Origin: Chamaelirium japonicum
Lineage: Eukaryota; Streptophyta; Magnoliopsida; Liliales; Melanthiaceae
Direction of reading: 5' to 3'
Length of the DNA stretch: 64,000 nt
Assembly (NCBI GenBank): GCA_947650365.1
Contig: OX393554.1
Coordinates: 34,560,484-34,624,483, forward strand
Part shown: in pieces, positions 39,780-55,048 of the stretch
Position numbering within the stretch: the first letter of the stretch is position 1
How the letters are laid out: each line of letters opens with the position of its first letter
Notes under the pieces: model-generated
The model's database searches: none
Seen by the model: only the letters and a program-made list of their open reading frames with translations
Told to the model about the DNA's origin: nothing
Position numbers and translations under genes: made by a program

Positions 39780-42562
39780 TCGTGGGATCCTTATTTATGT
39801 AGCAGAATATGCGAGGAGTCCAAGTATACCCCATCGACTACATTATAGGGGGTATATTTTTGTGTCAAAGGGGTGACTTTAACACTCGCATGTGTGTGGC
39901 CAAAATATAAAATCCAATAGCTAGGAGGGGAGGGGTTCGATTATTGTCTGATCCTTATTCGTGTTGCAGATTATGAGAGGAGTTCGTACTACATCTAGGG
40001 GGGTATATCTATGTATCAAAGGGGTGACTTTAACACCTGCATGTGTAGCCAAAATATTCCCATAACTAGGAGGGGATAACTATTAGGGAATCCCTATTCA
40101 TGTAGCAGATTTTGAAACGAGCCCAAGTGTACCATCACTGACTACATCATGGGCGGATACCTCTATGTGTCAAAATTTACTTTAACACCTGAATGTGTGT
40201 GTTCAAAATATAGAGTCCCAGAGTTAGGTGGGGTCCCACTATTGTGGGATCCTTGATCATGTTACAGATTATGAGATGAGTCTAAGTGTACCCTCCTCCT
40301 CGACTATATCATGGGGAGTACATCTATGTATAAAATGGGTGACTTTAATACCCACATATGTGTGTTTAAAATATAAAGAGTTTCATAGTTAGGAAGGGTC
40401 CTACTATTATGGGATTCTAATTCATGTACTAGATTATGATAGAAGTCCAAGTGTCCCTCCCTAACTACATCATGGGGGGTAAATCTATGTATCAAATGGA
40501 TAGATTTAACACCCACAGATGTATATAAAAATATAAAAAGTTCCATAGCTAGAAGGTGCCCCACAATTGGTGGATCCTTATTCATATAGCAAATTATGAA
40601 AGGAGTCCAAGTGTACCCCCGACTACATCAAGGGGGGGGGGGGGGGTACAAAATGTGTCAAATGGGTGACTTAACACTCGTATGTGTTTGGCCAAAATAT
40701 AAATAGTCTCATATTTAGGAGAGCTCCCAATATTATGAGATCCTCATTCATAAAGCATATTATGAGTCCAAGTGTAACACCCCCCCGACTATATTATAGG
40801 GGGTATCTCTATGTGTCAAAGGGGTAACTTTAACACCCATATGTGTGTGTAAAAATATAAAGAGTCCAATAGGTAGGAGGGGTCTCACTATTATGAGATC
40901 CTTATTCATGTAACAGATTATGAGAATAGCCAAAAGTGTAACCCCCCTCGAGTAAATCATAATAGGGTACATCACTATATCAAATGTGTTACTTTAACAC
41001 CCATATATATGTGGCAAAATACAAAGAGTCATATAGCTAGGAGGGGTCCCACTATTGTGAGATCTTTATTCATGTAGCAGATTATAAGAGGAGTCTAAGT
41101 GTACCCCCACCATATCATTGTGGAGGTATATCTATGTGTCAAAAGGGTAACTTTAACACCATATCTGTATGACCAAGATATAAAGAGTCTTATAGCTAGG
41201 AGGAGTTATACTATTGCGGGATCCTTATTCATATAGCAGATTATGAAAGGTGTCCAAGTGTACCCCTTGACTATATCTTAGGGGGGTATATCTATATGTT
41301 AAAGGGGTGACTTTCACACTCGCATATATAAGGCCAAAATATATAGAGCCTTATAACTCGAACGGTCCCACTATAGTGGGATCCTTATTCATATAACAGA
41401 TTATGAAAGAAGTCTAAGTGTACCCCCTGACTACATCATGGAGGGGTATAACTATGCGTTAAAGAGGTGACATTAATACTAGCATATATATGGCCAAAAT
41501 ATAAATAGTTCTATAGCTAGGTGGGGTCCTACTATTGTGGGATCCTTATTCATATAACAGATTTTGAGAGGAATCCAATTATACCCCCCACTATATCATT
41601 AGGGTGGCGTACGTACATCTATATGTCAAAGGTTTGACTTTAATACTCGCATGTGTGATGCTAAGTTATAAAGATTCCCATAACTGGAAGAAGTCCCATT
41701 ATTGTGCAATCCTTATTCATATAGCAGTTTATTAAAGAAATCTAAGTGTACCCTACCGACTATATCATGGGGAGGTATATTTATATGTCAAAGAGGTGAA
41801 TTTAACACCCGTATTTTTGTGGCCAAAATTTAAAATCTAATAGCTAAGAGAGGTCCAACTATGATGGGATCCATATTCATTAAGCAAATTATAAGAGGAG
41901 TCCATGTATACCCTCCTCCCCCCACCTGACTATATTTTGGGGGGTATATCTATCTGTCAAAGGGGTGCCTTTAACACCTGTATGTGTGTTCCCAAAATAT
42001 AAAGTCCCATAGCTGTGAGGGATTCTACTATTATGGGATCCTTATTTATATAGCATATTATGAGATACGTTTAAGTGTACCTCCTTAACTATACCATGGG
42101 GGGTACATCTATGAATCAAAATAGTAAATCTAACACTAGCTTGTTTATGACCAAAATATAAAAAGTCCTATAGCTACGAGGGGTCCCACTATTATGGGAT
42201 CTTTATTCATGTAGCAGATTATGAGAGGAGTTCAAGTGTACCACCCTACTATATCATTGGGGTAGGGTACATCTATGTATAAAATGGGTGACTTTAACAT
42301 CGCATTTGTGAGGCTAAGATATAAAGAGTCCCAAAATTAGGAGGAGTCCCACTATTGTGGGATCCTTATTCATATAGCAGTTTATTAGAGGAGTCCAAGT
42401 ATACCCCATCGACTATATCATGGGGGTATATTTATATGTCAAAGGGGTTACTTTAATACCGGCATTTATATGGCCAAAATATAAAGTCCAATAGCTAGGA
42501 GTGGTCCTCTATAGTGGGATCCTTATTATATAGCAGATTATGAAAAAAGTCCAAGTGTACCC

Positions 42563-42606
42563 CCCCGGGAGTCTTGGCTTTTAGCCTATTGGATTTTGGT
42601 CGTCAT
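42563..42606. repeat. Non-satellite scrap inside the array
   Basis: About 40 bp (GAGTCTTGGCTTTTAGCCTA, TTGGATTTTGGTCGTCAT) interrupts a monomer. The same wording, diverged, ends the larger foreign segment at 51372-51630. Confidence 0.6.
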
Positions 42607-42796
42607 ATCCAAGTATACCCCCCCACTACATCATAGGGGTTACATCTATTTTTCAAATGAGTGGCTTTAACACCCAAATATGTTTTACCAAAATATAAAA
42701 AGTTATATAGCTATGAGGGGCTGCACTAGTGTGGGATCCTTATTCATATAGCAGATTATAAGAGGTGTCTAACTGTATCCCCTTGCACATCTTGGG

Positions 42797-42798
<2 letters not shown>

Positions 42799-42875
<77 letters not shown>
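42799..42875. repeat. (TA)n microsatellite inside a satellite monomer
   Basis: About 38 TA units grew from the GGGTATATCTATATG part of a monomer. The monomer resumes with CAAAGGGATAACC directly afterwards. Confidence 0.95.
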
Positions 42876-42877
<2 letters not shown>

Positions 42878-45800
42878 AAGGGATAACCTTAACACCCGCA
42901 TGTGTGTGCCTAAAATTTAAAGAGTCCCATAGCTAGGAGGGATCCCACTATTATGGGATTCTTATTCATGTAGTAGATTATAAGAGGAGTCTATTTATAC
43001 ACCCCCTCCCCTTCTGACTACATCATGGGGTATATCTATGTATCAAAGGGGTAACTTTAAATCCCTTATGTGTGTTTTAAAAAATAAAGAGTCAGATAGC
43101 AAGGAGAGGTCCCATTATTATGTGATTCTTATTCTTATAGCAAATTTTTAGAAGAAACCAAGTGAACTACCCTCTCCCTCCACACTACATCATAGTGGGT
43201 ACATCTTTGTGTCTAAGTGGTGACTTTAACATCCGTATGTGTGTGGTAAAAATATAAAGAGACCTATAACTAGGAGGGGTCTAACTATTATGGGATCCTT
43301 ATTCACGTAACAGATTATAAGAGAAGTCCAAGCATACCTTCCTGACTACAAAATTGGATGGTTTATCTATGTATAAAAGGGGTGACTTTAACACCCGTAT
43401 GTGTGTGGCTAAAATATAAGGAGTCTCACAGCTATGAGGGATCTCACTATTACGGAAACCTTATTTAAATAGAAAATTATGATATGATACCAAGTATACC
43501 TCGCTACGACTTCATCTTGGGGGTTACGTACATCTATATGTCAAATGGTGATGGTTAACACCCGTATGTGTGTAGCCAAAATATAAATATTTATATAGCC
43601 AAAATGGGTCCCACTATTTTGAGATCCTTATTTATTTAGCAGATTATGAGAGGAGTAAAAGTGTACCACCTACTACTTTATGTGGGATACATCTATGTGT
43701 CAAAGTGGTGACTTTAACTCATATATGTATGTGACAAAAATATAAAGAGTCTCATATCTAGGAGGGGTCATACTATTGTGGGATCCTTATTCATATAGCA
43801 AATTATGATTAAAGTCCAAATATACCCCCTGACTATATCATTGGAGGAATATTTATGTGTCAAATGGGTGATTTTAACACTCGTATATGTGTGGACAAAA
43901 TATAAATTATTATATAGATTAGAGGGATCCGACTATTATGGGATCCTTCTTCGATCATGTAGCAGATTCTAAGTGTAGTCCAAGTATACCCTATAACTAC
44001 AACATGGGGTGATACATCTATGTCTAAAATGATTTACTTTAATACCCATATATGTGTGGCCAAAATTTATAGAATCTCATAGCTATGAAAGGTCCCTCTA
44101 TTATAGGATACTCATTCCTGTAGCAAATTCTGAAAGGAGTCCAAGTATAACCCCCCTCCCCGCCCGATACCATTAAGTGGAGAGAGGGATATATCTCTGT
44201 ATCAAATGGGTAACTTTAACATCCATATATGTGTAGACAAAATATAAAGAGTCCCTTAGATAGGAAGGGTCCCACTATTATGGGATCCTTATTCATATAG
44301 AAGATTATGAGCAGAGTCCAAGTAAACCCCCCGACTAGATAATGGGGGGAGTATATCTCTATATCAAATAGGTGACTTTAACACCCATATATGTGAGACT
44401 AAAATATAAAGTCTCATAGCTAGAAGGGGTTCCACTATTATGAGATCCTTATTTATATAGCTATTTATGAGAGGAGTTCAAAGGGGTAACTTTAATACCC
44501 ACAAGTATGTGGCCAAAATATAAAAAGTTTTATAACTAGAAAGGGTCCCACTATTATGGGATCCTTATTCATATAGCTGATTATAATAGGAGTCCAAGTG
44601 TATCCCCCCAACTATATAATGGGGGTACATTTATGTGTTAAATGAGTGACTTTAGCACCCGTATGTGTATGGCCAAAATAAAAAGTCGCATAACTATAAA
44701 AGATCATACTATTGTGGGATTCTTTTTCACGTAGCAAATTATTAATGGAGTCCAACTATACCCCCTACTATATCAAGGGGGGTAAATCTATGTATAAAAA
44801 GGGTAAGTTTAATACCCATATATGTATGTCCAAAATTTAAGAGTCCCATAACCAAAAGGGGTCCCACTATTGTGGGATCCTTATTCATATAGCAAATTAT
44901 GAGATTCAAGTATACCCTCTCGACTACAGCATGGGGGGTATATCTATTTGTCAAAGGGGTGACTTTATTACTTGCATTAGTGTGTCCAAAATATAAAGAG
45001 TCCCATAACGTGAAGGGGTTCCACTCTTATGGGATTCTCATTCATATAACAGATTATAAGAGAAGTCCAAGTGTGCCCCCCTCAATTACATTATGGGGGT
45101 ACATCTAGGTATCAAATTTATGACTTTAATACCATATATATATGACTAAAATATAAATAGTCCTATAGCTTGAAGGTGTTTGACTATTATTGGAACTTTA
45201 TTCATATAGCAGATTATGAGGAGTCTAAGTGTACCCCCCCAACTACATCACGGGGGGTAAATCTCTGTATCAAAGGGGTCACTTTAATACACATATATAT
45301 ACTGCAAAAATATAAAGTGACCCATAGAAAGAAAGGGTCCTATTTTTGTGGGACCCTTATTAATATAGCGTATTATAAGACAAGTCCAAATATACCCCCC
45401 TACTACAATATTATGGGGTATACATCTATATGTCAAAGGGGTGATTTAAGCACCCGTATATGTATAGCCAAAATATAAAGAGTCACATTGCTAGAAGGGG
45501 TCCCACTATTATGAGTTTTTTATACATATAATAGATTATGAGAGGAATCCAAGTTCATACCACTGACTATATCATGAGGGGTGCATCTATGTGTCAAAGG
45601 GGTAACTTTATTTTGGCATATGTATTGCTAAAATATAAAGTCTCATAGCAAGGAGGGGTCATACTATTATAAGAACCTTATTCATATAGAGGAGTCTAAA
45701 TATACCCCCCCACTACATCATGAAGGGTATATCTTTGTGTCAAAAGGGTGACTTTAACACACACATATATGTGTCCAAAATTTAAAAAGTCAAATAGGCA

Positions 45801-48800
45801 GGAGGGGTCCCACTATTACGAGATCATTATTCATATAGTAGATTATTAGAGGAGTACAAGTCTACCCCTCCCCAACTACATCATGGGGGGTATTTTATAT
45901 ATCAATGGGGTGACTTTAACACTCACATTTGTGTATCAAAATATAGAGACCAATAACTAGAAGGGGTCCTACTTTAATACTCGTATATTTGTAACAAAAT
46001 ATAAGAGGAGTCCAAGTGTACCCCCCCAACTATATTATGGTAGGGCTACATATATATGTCAAAGGTGTGACATTGAGACTCGCACGTATATAACAAAAAT
46101 AGAGTCCATAGCTAGGAGGGGTCCCACTATTATGAGATACTTATTTATGTAGCGGATTATTAGAGAACTCCAAGTGCACCCTTTGACTACATCATAGAGG
46201 GGTACATCCATTGATAGATAGGAGGGTCCCACTATTGTGATATCCTTATTTATATAGCAGATTACCAGAGGAGTCCAAGTATATCCCCCTGACTACCTCA
46301 TGGGGGGCACATCAATATGCTAAAAGGGTGACTTTTACACTCGTATGTGTATGGCCACAATAAAAAAGTCTAATAACTAGGAGGGGTGCTATTATTTTAA
46401 ATCCTTATTCATGTAGAAGATTATTAAATGAGTCTAAGTGTACCCCTACTCCCACTACATAATAAGGGGAATATCTATATGTCAAATGGGTGACTTTAAT
46501 ACCTAATGTGTGTGGCAAAAATATAAATTATCCCTTATCTAGGAGGGATCCCATTATTGTGGGAACCTTAATCAGATAAATAATTATGTAAGAAGTCCAA
46601 GTATATTCCATGACTATAATATTGAAGTACACTTTATACATAGATGTATAAAGCATACTCCATGACTTCAATACTATAGGAGAGGTCCGACTATTATGGG
46701 ATCCTTATATATATAGCAGTCTATAAGATGAGTCAAAGTATACCCTCCCTACCTAACTATATCATAAAGGGGCACATCTATGTGTCAAATGAGTGACCTT
46801 AACACCAGTATGTGTGTGGCAAAAATATAAAGATCCCCATAGCTATAAAAGGTATTATTATTTTTGGATCCTAATTCATTTCGCAGATTATGAGAGAAGT
46901 CCAAGTTTACCCCCACTACATCATAGGGGGCACATCTATGTGTCAAACGGGTGACTTTAAAACATGCATATATATGTGGCTAAAATATAAAGTCTCATTG
47001 CTATAAGGGATCCCACTATTGTGGGATCCTTATTCATATAGCAAATTATGAAAAGAGACAAAGTGTATCCCCTCGACTAAATATTCGAGAGGTGACTTTA
47101 ATACCTATATATATTTGTCAAAAATATAAAAAGTTCCATAGCCAGAAGTGGTCCCACTATTGTGAGATACTTATTCATATAGTAGATTATGAGAGGAATC
47201 CAAGTGTACCCCCGCTCCCCGACTATATTATGGAGGTACATCTTTATATCAAAGGGGTAATTTTAATACCCGATATATGTGTTAACTTATAAAGAGTCTC
47301 ATTGCTAGAAATGGTCCCACTATTATTGGTTCTTTATTTATGTAGAAGATTATAAGAGGAGTATAAGTGTACCCCCCCTCCGACTAGAATATGGGGGGTA
47401 TATCTATATATAAAAGGGATGACTTTAATACCTACATATATGAGACCAAAAAATAAAGAGTCATATAGCTATAAAGGGCCCTACTATTGTAGGATCCATA
47501 TTCATATAACAGATTATTAAAGGAGTATAAGTATACCCCCCTCCTGACTATAATATGTGGAGTACATCTATATGTCAAATGAGTGAATTTTAACACCCGC
47601 ACATATATATATGTATGGCCAAGATATAAAGAGTCTGATAGCTAGGAATCCGATCATTATAAGATCAATATTTATATAGCAGATTATAAGAGAATTCCAA
47701 GTGTACTCCCCTGAATAAATCAAGGGGGGTATATTAATATATCAAAAGAGTAACTTTAACACCCATATGTGTATGGCCAAAATATAGTCCTATAGTTAGG
47801 AGGTCTCAGTATTTTAGATCCTTCTTCATGTTACAACTAGAGGAGTCCAAGTATACCCCTACCCCCCCCTCCAACTATATCATGGGGGTACATCTATCGG
47901 TCAAAGGGGTGACTTTAATATTTATATATGTGTAGCCAAAATTTGAAGAGTATTATAGTTTGGAGGGGTACTATTATTATCAGATCCTTATTCATGTAGC
48001 AGATTATGAGATGAGTCCAACTGTTCCCCACAACTACAATAAGGGGGGTATATCTATGTTAAAAAGGGGTGATTTTAATACCTGTATGTATGTATCCAAA
48101 ATATAAAGAGTCATATAGCCAGGAGAGGTACCAATATTACGAAATCCTTATTTATTTAGTAGATTATAAGAAAAATCCAATTGTACCCCACTCCTCGACT
48201 ATATTATGGGGATACATATATGTGCCAAAAGTATGACTTTAATAGCCAAATGTTTGTGGCCAAAATATAAAGAGTCTCAGAGATATTAGGGATCCTACTA
48301 TTATAGGATCTTAGTAATGTAGAAGTTTATAAAAGTAGTCCAAGTATACCCTCTACCCATGACCATATCATGGGGGTATATCTATATATCAAAAGGGTGA
48401 CTTTAAAACCCGCATATGTGTAGCTAAAATATAAAAAGTATGATAGCTAGGAGTCCCACTATTATAGGATCCTTATTTATATAACAGATTATAATATGAG
48501 TCTATGTCTCCCCTACCTCCCCTCTCATTCGCCCATCCCGAATAAATCGAGGGGGTTATATCTATGTATCATAGGGTGATAACACCCATATGTATATGGC
48601 TAAAATATAAATAGTCTTATAACTATAAGGGTCCTACTATTGTGGGATCCATATTCATATAGTAGATTTTGAGAGAAGTCCAAATGTAACCCCCCTCCCC
48701 CCGACTATATCTTAGGGGGTACATCAATGTGTCAAAGGGGTAACTTTAACATACTTATGAGTATGTCAAATTATAAAGAGTATAATAGCAAAGAGGGGTT

Positions 48801-49229
48801 CTGCTATTGTGGGTTTTGTATTCCTATAGCAAATTATAAGAGGGATCCAAGTCTAAACCCCCCTGACTATATCTTGGGAGTGCATCTAAGTGTCAAGGTG
48901 GTGAATTTAACACCCGCATATGTGGAAAAATATAAAGAGTCTCATAGCTTGGAGGGGTCTCAATATTGTAGGTTCCTTATTTTTGTAGCAGATTATGAGA
49001 GGAGTACCCCCTCCCAACTACATCATAGGGATACAACTAGGTATCATTGGGGTGACTTTAACACTCGCACTATATGACCAAAATTTAAATTCTTATAACT
49101 AGGAGGGGTCCCTTTATTAAGAGATTTTTATTTATATAACAGATTATGATTAAGTCCAAGTGTACCCCCCTCCCTCGACTAAATCAAGAGGGATACTTAT
49201 ATGTGTCAAAGATGTGATTTTAACACTTG

Positions 49230-51365
49230 CATGTATATGATGAAAATATAAAATCACATAACTATAAGGGGTCCTACTATTATGGGAACTTAGTTATGTA
49301 CAAGTTTATGAAAGAAGTCCAAGTATACCCTCTACCCCACGACTGCATCATGGAGGGTTTATCTATCTATCAAAGGGGTAACTTTAACACCCATATGTGT
49401 GGCCAAAATATAAACCCTTATAGCTAAAAAGGATTCCACTATTGTGGGATCCTTATCATATAGCAGATTATGAAATAAATCCAAGTGTACCCCCTCAACT
49501 ACATCGAAGGGGTGGGGTGACTTTAATACCCATGTGTGTGTGGCTAAAATATAAATAATCCCATAGCTAGAAGGATATCTACTATTGTGGTATTCTTAAT
49601 CATATAGCAGATTACAAGGAGTCTAATTAAGTGTAACCCCTTTCCCCCCCTCAACTACATCATACAGTGTACATCTATGTGTCAAAATTATGACTTTAAC
49701 ACCCGCATGTGTATGGCTAAAATATAAAGAGTCCTATAGCTAGAAGGATTCCACTATTATGTGATCATTATTCATACAGCAGATTATAAGAAAAGTCCAA
49801 GTATATTTCCCTCCCCCGAATATATCATGAGGGTTATGTATCAAAATGGTAACTTTATCACTCGTATATGTGTAACAAAAATATAAATAGTTTGATAGAG
49901 AGAAAGGGCCAACTATTATAGCATTCTTATTCATGTAGCTGATTATAATAGGAGTCCAAGTATACCCCCCCTGAATAACTCATGGTCATATATCTATATG
50001 TCAAAGAGGTAACTTTAACACTCATATGTATGTGACCAAAATATAAAAAGTTATATTGCTAGGACATGTCCCATTATTATGGGATCCTTATTCATATAGC
50101 AGAATAAAATAGGAGTCCAAGTGTTCCCCCCAACTACAACATAGGGCGTACATCTATATAAAACAGGGGTGATTTTTATATTCACATAGGTATGGCAAAA
50201 ATCTAAATACTCTCATATCTAGGAGGGGCCCTACTATTATAGAATCCTTATTCATGTAATAGATTATGAGAGAAGTCCAAGTGTAACACCCCCTTCCCCG
50301 ACTGTATTACGAGGGGTACATCTATGTATCAAATATGTGACTTAAACACACGCATATGTGTGGCCAAATTATAAAGTATCCTATAGTTAGAAGTGATACT
50401 ACTATTATATGATCTTAGTTATGAAGTAGTTTATGAAAGTAGTCAAAGATGACTTTAACACTAGTATAAGTGTCACCAAAATATAAAGAGTCTCATAGCT
50501 ATAAAGTGTCTCACTATTATGAGATTCTTATTCATGAGCAGATTATAAGTGGAGTGTAAGTGTACCCCCCCCTTTACCTTGACTATGTCATGAAGGGGTA
50601 TATTTATATATCAAAGGGGTGATTTTAACACCTGCATGTATATATGGCTAAAATATAACGTCTTATAGCTAGGAGGGGTCCCACTATTATGAGAGCCTTA
50701 TTCATATAGCAAATTATGAGAGTAGTCCGAGTGTAACCCCTAGATTATATTTTGAAGGGGTGACTTTAACACCTATATATTTATCCAAAATATAAAAAAT
50801 CTCATATCTAGAACGGGTCCCACTATTATGGGATCCGTATTCATATAACGGATTATTAAGAGGATTCCAAGTGTCTATGTGTCAAAAATATATATATATA
50901 AAATGGCTAACTTTAACACTCGCATATCTGTGTTAAAAATATAAATAGTCACATATCATGGAGGGGTCTCACTATTATGTGATCCATATTCATATAGTAG
51001 ATTATAAGATGAGTTCAACTATACCCCTCCCTTTTTCGACTATTTATAAGGGGTACAACTATGTGTCCAAGGGATGACTTTAACATCCTTACATATATGG
51101 CCAATATAAATAGTCACATAGCTAGAAGAGTCCCATTTTGGTGTGATCCTTATTTATATAGCAGATTATAAGAGGAGTCCAAGTGTACCCCTTCCATCGC
51201 CCCTTGATAACATTGAGGGATTTATATCTATATATCAATGGGTTAACTTTAACAGTCGCATACCTGTAGCCAAAATAAAAATAGTCACATAGCTAGAAGG
51301 ATTCCCACTATTATAAGATCCTTATTCATGTAGCAGAATATAAGGAGTGAGAAGTCTAGGTGTAC
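49230..51365 (+). repeat. Satellite block duplicated about 6.73 kb further on (copy 1)
   Basis: At least eight private variants recur in the same order at about +6.72 to +6.75 kb. They include the CTTAGTTATG monomer (49284/56008), TAACTCATGGT (49977/56713), CAAGTGTTCCCCCCAACTAC (50120/56860), a shortened monomer at 50410/57140, the ATCTTG/ATTTTG short monomer (50750/57478) and CCAAAATAAAAATAGTC (51272/58021). The second copy is about 55950-58110. Confidence 0.7.
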
Positions 51366-51371
51366 CCCCCT

Positions 51372-51630
51372 ATTATAGCTCGTGCGTCCTGAGCGTAGAT
51401 TTTCTTTATTAATATTAATAAATATGACTTTGGTTATTCTTTAATTAGAATACTTCTTTGGTATATATAATCCACATATAATAAGGACCCTAGGGAACAC
51501 AGTAGACCACTGAGGTGCATAGCTTTCGTGATATTGGTTTGTTTCACTAGAAATAAGTTATTTTGGCATCACAATCTCAAGAGTCTTCGCTACTAGCTAT
51601 TGGCTATTGGATCTTGGTTATCACATATAC
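51372..51630 (+). mobile_element. Foreign segment inside the satellite, probable LTR-plus-leader scrap
   Basis: About 260 bp lacks satellite wording. It contains TAAGGACCCTAGGGAACACA and AATAAGTTATT, followed by TTGGCATCACAATC, which resembles a tRNA-Met primer site (TGGTATCAGAGC). It therefore looks like the 3' part of a Copia-type LTR with some leader. It interrupts copy 1 of the 6.7-kb duplication and is missing from copy 2. Fossil fragment. Confidence 0.4.
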
Positions 51631-54600
51631 CTCCTTTGACTATATTATGGGGCATATATCTATATGTTTAAAGGGTGACTTTGAATCTCGCATGTGTGTC
51701 GCCAAAATATAAAGAGTCCAATAGCAAGAAGAGATCCCACTATTTATGGGATCCTTATTTATGTAGTAGATTATGAGAGGAGTCCAAGTGTACCATACCT
51801 CCCCCCGACTACTTTGAGGAGGTTCATCTATATATCAAAGGGGTAACTTCAACACCCGTATGTGTATACCCAATATATAAAGACCCATAGCTAGAAAAGG
51901 TCCCACTATTATGGGATCCTTATTCATATAGCAAATTATAAGTCCAAGTATACCCTCCCCAAAAAATATCAAGGGGATACATCTATGTACCAAAGATGTG
52001 ACTTTAACACACGCATATGTGTGGCCAAAATATAAAGATTCTTCTAGCTATAAGAGGTCCCACTATTATAGGATCCTTATTCATATAGTAGATTATACGA
52101 GGAGTCCAAGTGTACCCCCCCTCCCCGAATACCTCAAAGGGGAAAGATATATGTGTGAAAAGGGTAACTATATTACCTGCATGTATGTGGCCAATATATA
52201 AAGAGCCTCATAGCTAGGAGGGGTCCCACTTTTATTGAATCCTTATTTATATATCAAAATATAAGAGTAATCTAAGTATAACCCCATCCAAGTCTATCCC
52301 CCTCCCATCGACTACCTCATGGGTTGGTTCACCTATATGTCAAAGAATTAACTTTAATACACGTATAAATATGGCCAAAAGATAAAGATTCCAATATCTA
52401 CAAGGGGTACAACTATTATGGGATCATTATTTATATAGCAAATTATGAGAGAAATCCAAGTGTACCCCCTCGAATATATTATTGGGGGTATATCTACGTG
52501 TAAAAGGGTTGACTTTATTATCTGCATGTATATGGCCAAATTATAAAAAGCCCCATATCAAGAAAGGGTCTTACTTTTGTCGGATCCTTATTCACGTAGC
52601 ATATTATGAAAGGAGTCCAAGTGTACCCCCCCACATCATAGAACGGATATATCTATGTGTCAAAGAAGTAACTTTAACACCCACGTATGTGTGGCCAAAA
52701 TATAAAAAGTCTCATAGCTATAAGAGTTCCCACTATTATATAATTATTATTTATTTAGTAGATTTTTAGAGGAGTTCAAGTGTATCCTCTGATTACATCT
52801 TGGGGGGTATATCTAGGTATCAAATGGGTGACTTTAACACCCACATGTATGTGGCCAAAATATAAAGAGTCTCATAGTTAGAAGATGTCCTATTATTCTG
52901 GGATCCTTAAGAAAGTAGTAGGTTATGAGAGGAGTCCATATTACCCCCTCTACAAATGGGGGTATATTTATGTATAAAGGGGTAACTTTAATTCCTGTAT
53001 TCATGTGGCCAAAATATAAAGAGCCAAATAGCTAGAAGATATCTTACTATTGTGAGATCCTTATTCATATAGCATATTATAAAAGGAGTCCAAGTGTATT
53101 TCCTCCAATTACATCGTAGATGGTACGTCTCAATATTAAATGGGTAATTTTAACACCCACATGTATGTGGCAAAAATTTAAAGTCTCTTAACAATGAGGG
53201 ATCCCATTATTATGGGATCCTTATTCATATAAAAGATTATAAGAAGAGTCAAAATGTAACCTCTCCCCTCCCCAGTTATATCATGCGGGGTACACCTATT
53301 TATCAAATGGGTGACTTTAACACCTGCATGTTTGTGGCAAAAATATAAGAGTCTTATAGTATGAAAATATCCTAATATTATAGGGATTCTTATTCATTAT
53401 CAGTTTATAAGATCAGTCTAAGTGTACCTACCCGACTACATCATGGGGTATATATATTGTAAGTGGGTAACTTTAACACCCGCATGTGTGTGGGCAAGAT
53501 ATAAAAAATCCTATAGCTTGAAGGGGTCCTATTATTGTGGGATGCTTATTCATGTAATAGATCATGAGAGGAGTTAATGTATACCCCCCCCATCCGATTA
53601 CTTCATGGGGGGTACGTCCATGTATCAAAGGGATGACTTTAACCTCCATATGTATGTAAATAAAATATAAAGTGTCAGATACCAAAAAGAGGTCTTATTA
53701 TTATTATATCCTTATTCATATAGCAGATTACAAGGAGTCCAAGTGTACCCCCTCCCAACTATACTATAGGGGGTACATCTATGTATCAAAGGGATAACTT
53801 TAACACCCATATGTTTTTGGCCAAAATATAAATATTTATATAGCTATGAGGGATCCTACTATTATGGGTTCCTTATTGATATAGTAGATTACGAGTGGAG
53901 TTTAAGTGTACCCCTCCCCTTTCCCCTCCCCCGATTATATCATACAGGTACATCTATGTGTAAAAAAAAGTAACTTTACTACCCGTATGTGTATGGCCAA
54001 AATATAAAGAACCCTATAGCTATAAATAGTCCCATTTTTGATAGATCCTTATATATGTTGCAAATTATGAGAGGTGTCCAAGTATACCCCCACTGACTAC
54101 ATCATCGGGTGGTACATTTATATATCAAAGGGGTGACTTAAATACCTGCATGATTGTGGCCAAAATATAAAGATTCTCAAATCTATGAGTCGTCTCATTA
54201 TTATAGGTTCTTTATTAATATAGCAGATTATACGAAAAGTCAAAGTGCCCCCCCTCTCGATTATATTATGGCGATACATCTATATATAAAGGGGGTGACT
54301 TTTTTAACGCATGTGTGTGTCCAAAATATAAAGAAACCATAGCTAGGAGGGGTTCCACTTTTGTCAATCCTTATTCATATAGCAAATTATTAGAGGAATC
54401 CAAGTATATCCCCCCACCCGTTATTACATTATGAAGGGGGTATATCTATGTGTCAAAATGGTAACTTTAACAACCAAATATATATGGCCAAAATATAAAG
54501 AGTCTCATAGCTAGGAGGGTGCCTACTATTGTAGGATCCTTATTCACTAAGCAGATTATTATAGGAGTCCATATGTACCCCTTGAGTATATCATAGGTAG

Positions 54601-55048
54601 GTATATTTAGGTGTTAAAAAGGTGACTTTAACGCCCGTATGTATATGGCCAAAATATAAATAGCCCCATAACTCGGTAGGGTCCATCTATTATGTGATTC
54701 TTATTCATGTAACAGATTATGAGAAGTGTTCAAGTATAACCCCCCCTAACTATAATATAGGAGGTACATATATATATTAAATGGGTGATTTTAACTCCCA
54801 CATATATATGGTCAAAATATAAAGGAGTTCCATAGCTAGGATGGGTCCCTATATTGTGGGATTGCTATTTATATAGCAGGTTAAAAGCAAAGTGCAAGTG
54901 TACATTCCCCTGCCCCTCCCGACTACATCATGAGGGGGGGTAAATCTTTGGGTCAAATGGGTGACTTTAATATCTGCATATGTGTAACCAAAATTTAAAG
55001 AATCCCTTAGTTAAAAAGGATCCAACTAATATGAGATTCTTAATTATG

